From Saccharopolyspora galaxeae (lineage in GTDB: Bacteria > Actinomycetota > Actinomycetes > Mycobacteriales > Pseudonocardiaceae): 64,000 nucleotides of DNA. The notes below the pieces were generated by a model that ran no database searches, was not told the origin of the DNA, and saw nothing but the letters and a program-made list of their open reading frames with translations. Positions 63,990 to 64,000 of the stretch are shown here, in pieces (position 1 is the stretch's first letter; each line of letters begins with the position of its first letter). The translations under genes were made by a program, and so were the position numbers. The DNA is taken from assembly GCF_016526145.1 (NCBI RefSeq), contig NZ_JADDUE010000001.1, forward strand, positions 620,001 through 684,000. The letters are read 5' to 3'.

Positions 63990-64000
63990 GTGTCCCTGCA
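63990..64000 (+). CDS. Possible start of a further gene at the window edge
   Basis: A GTG at 63990 is preceded by a very good ribosome-binding site, AAGGAG (63978-63983), six bases away. Only three codons fit in the window, so nothing can be said of the product. The region 63794-63989 has a second frame open to the edge but without a standard start codon. Confidence 0.3.

Overview
The window is about 70% G+C, with start codons often GTG, many 1-4 bp gene overlaps and several apparently leaderless genes. This points to a mycolata/Pseudonocardiales-type actinobacterium (for example a Saccharopolyspora- or Amycolatopsis-like organism; the genus is inference). From memory, the order of much of the window parallels the Mycobacterium tuberculosis block around Rv0864-Rv0896: moaC, mog/moaE, rpf, moaD/moaA, yccF, cspB, a DUF2771 lipoprotein with an MFS protein, DUF3027, DUF2530, MarR, TrmH/SpoU, DUF2537, sepH, serC, citA and gltA2. 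A molybdate-uptake operon, transporters, stress genes and a type VII secretion locus are added to that backbone.

Layout. 1-8.3 kb: molybdenum metabolism (moaC end, a MogA-MoaE fusion, moaD, moaA, then an HTH-TOBE protein, modA, modB, modC and a HAD phosphatase in one tightly overlapping operon), interrupted by a resuscitation-promoting factor gene that carries a c-di-AMP (ydaO-type) riboswitch and an upstream CRP-like site. 8.4-16 kb: YccF, PhzF, acyl-CoA synthetase, R2-like ligand-binding oxidase, HAD hydrolase, cold-shock protein, and a divergent CPBP protease/TetR pair sharing a large palindromic operator. 16-25 kb: DUF2771 lipoprotein, MFS protein, glutaminyl cyclotransferase, DUF3027 plus a large Hsp90-like GHKL ATPase, DUF2530, NCS2 purine permease. 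25-32 kb: MarR, MFS exporter, a near-perfect IdeR/DtxR iron box with a promoter facing a short hairpin-ended transcript, superoxide dismutase, GCS2 ligase, aldo/keto reductase, Bcr/CflA exporter. 32-51 kb: TrmH, DUF2537, SepH, SerC, two citrate synthases with pdxH, transporters, aldose epimerase, two lower-GC unknown genes, acyl-CoA dehydrogenase/TetR, PfkB kinase, photolyase. 51-62.5 kb: type VII (ESX) core genes eccE, eccB, mycP, eccD, eccC, without Esx/PE/PPE substrates or eccA inside the window. 62.6-64 kb: an XRE-DUF5753/DUF397 pair.

The most interesting signals are regulatory: the IdeR box that seems to drive an iron-responsive small RNA between an exporter and sodA; the combined CRP-site and riboswitch architecture of rpf; related GATCAC...GTGATC palindromes upstream of rpf and sepH; operators that overlap start codons or promoters (TetR/CPBP, MarR, XRE); and an unrecognised protein co-translated with EccE. 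No tRNA, rRNA, CRISPR array, insertion sequence or prophage was seen.
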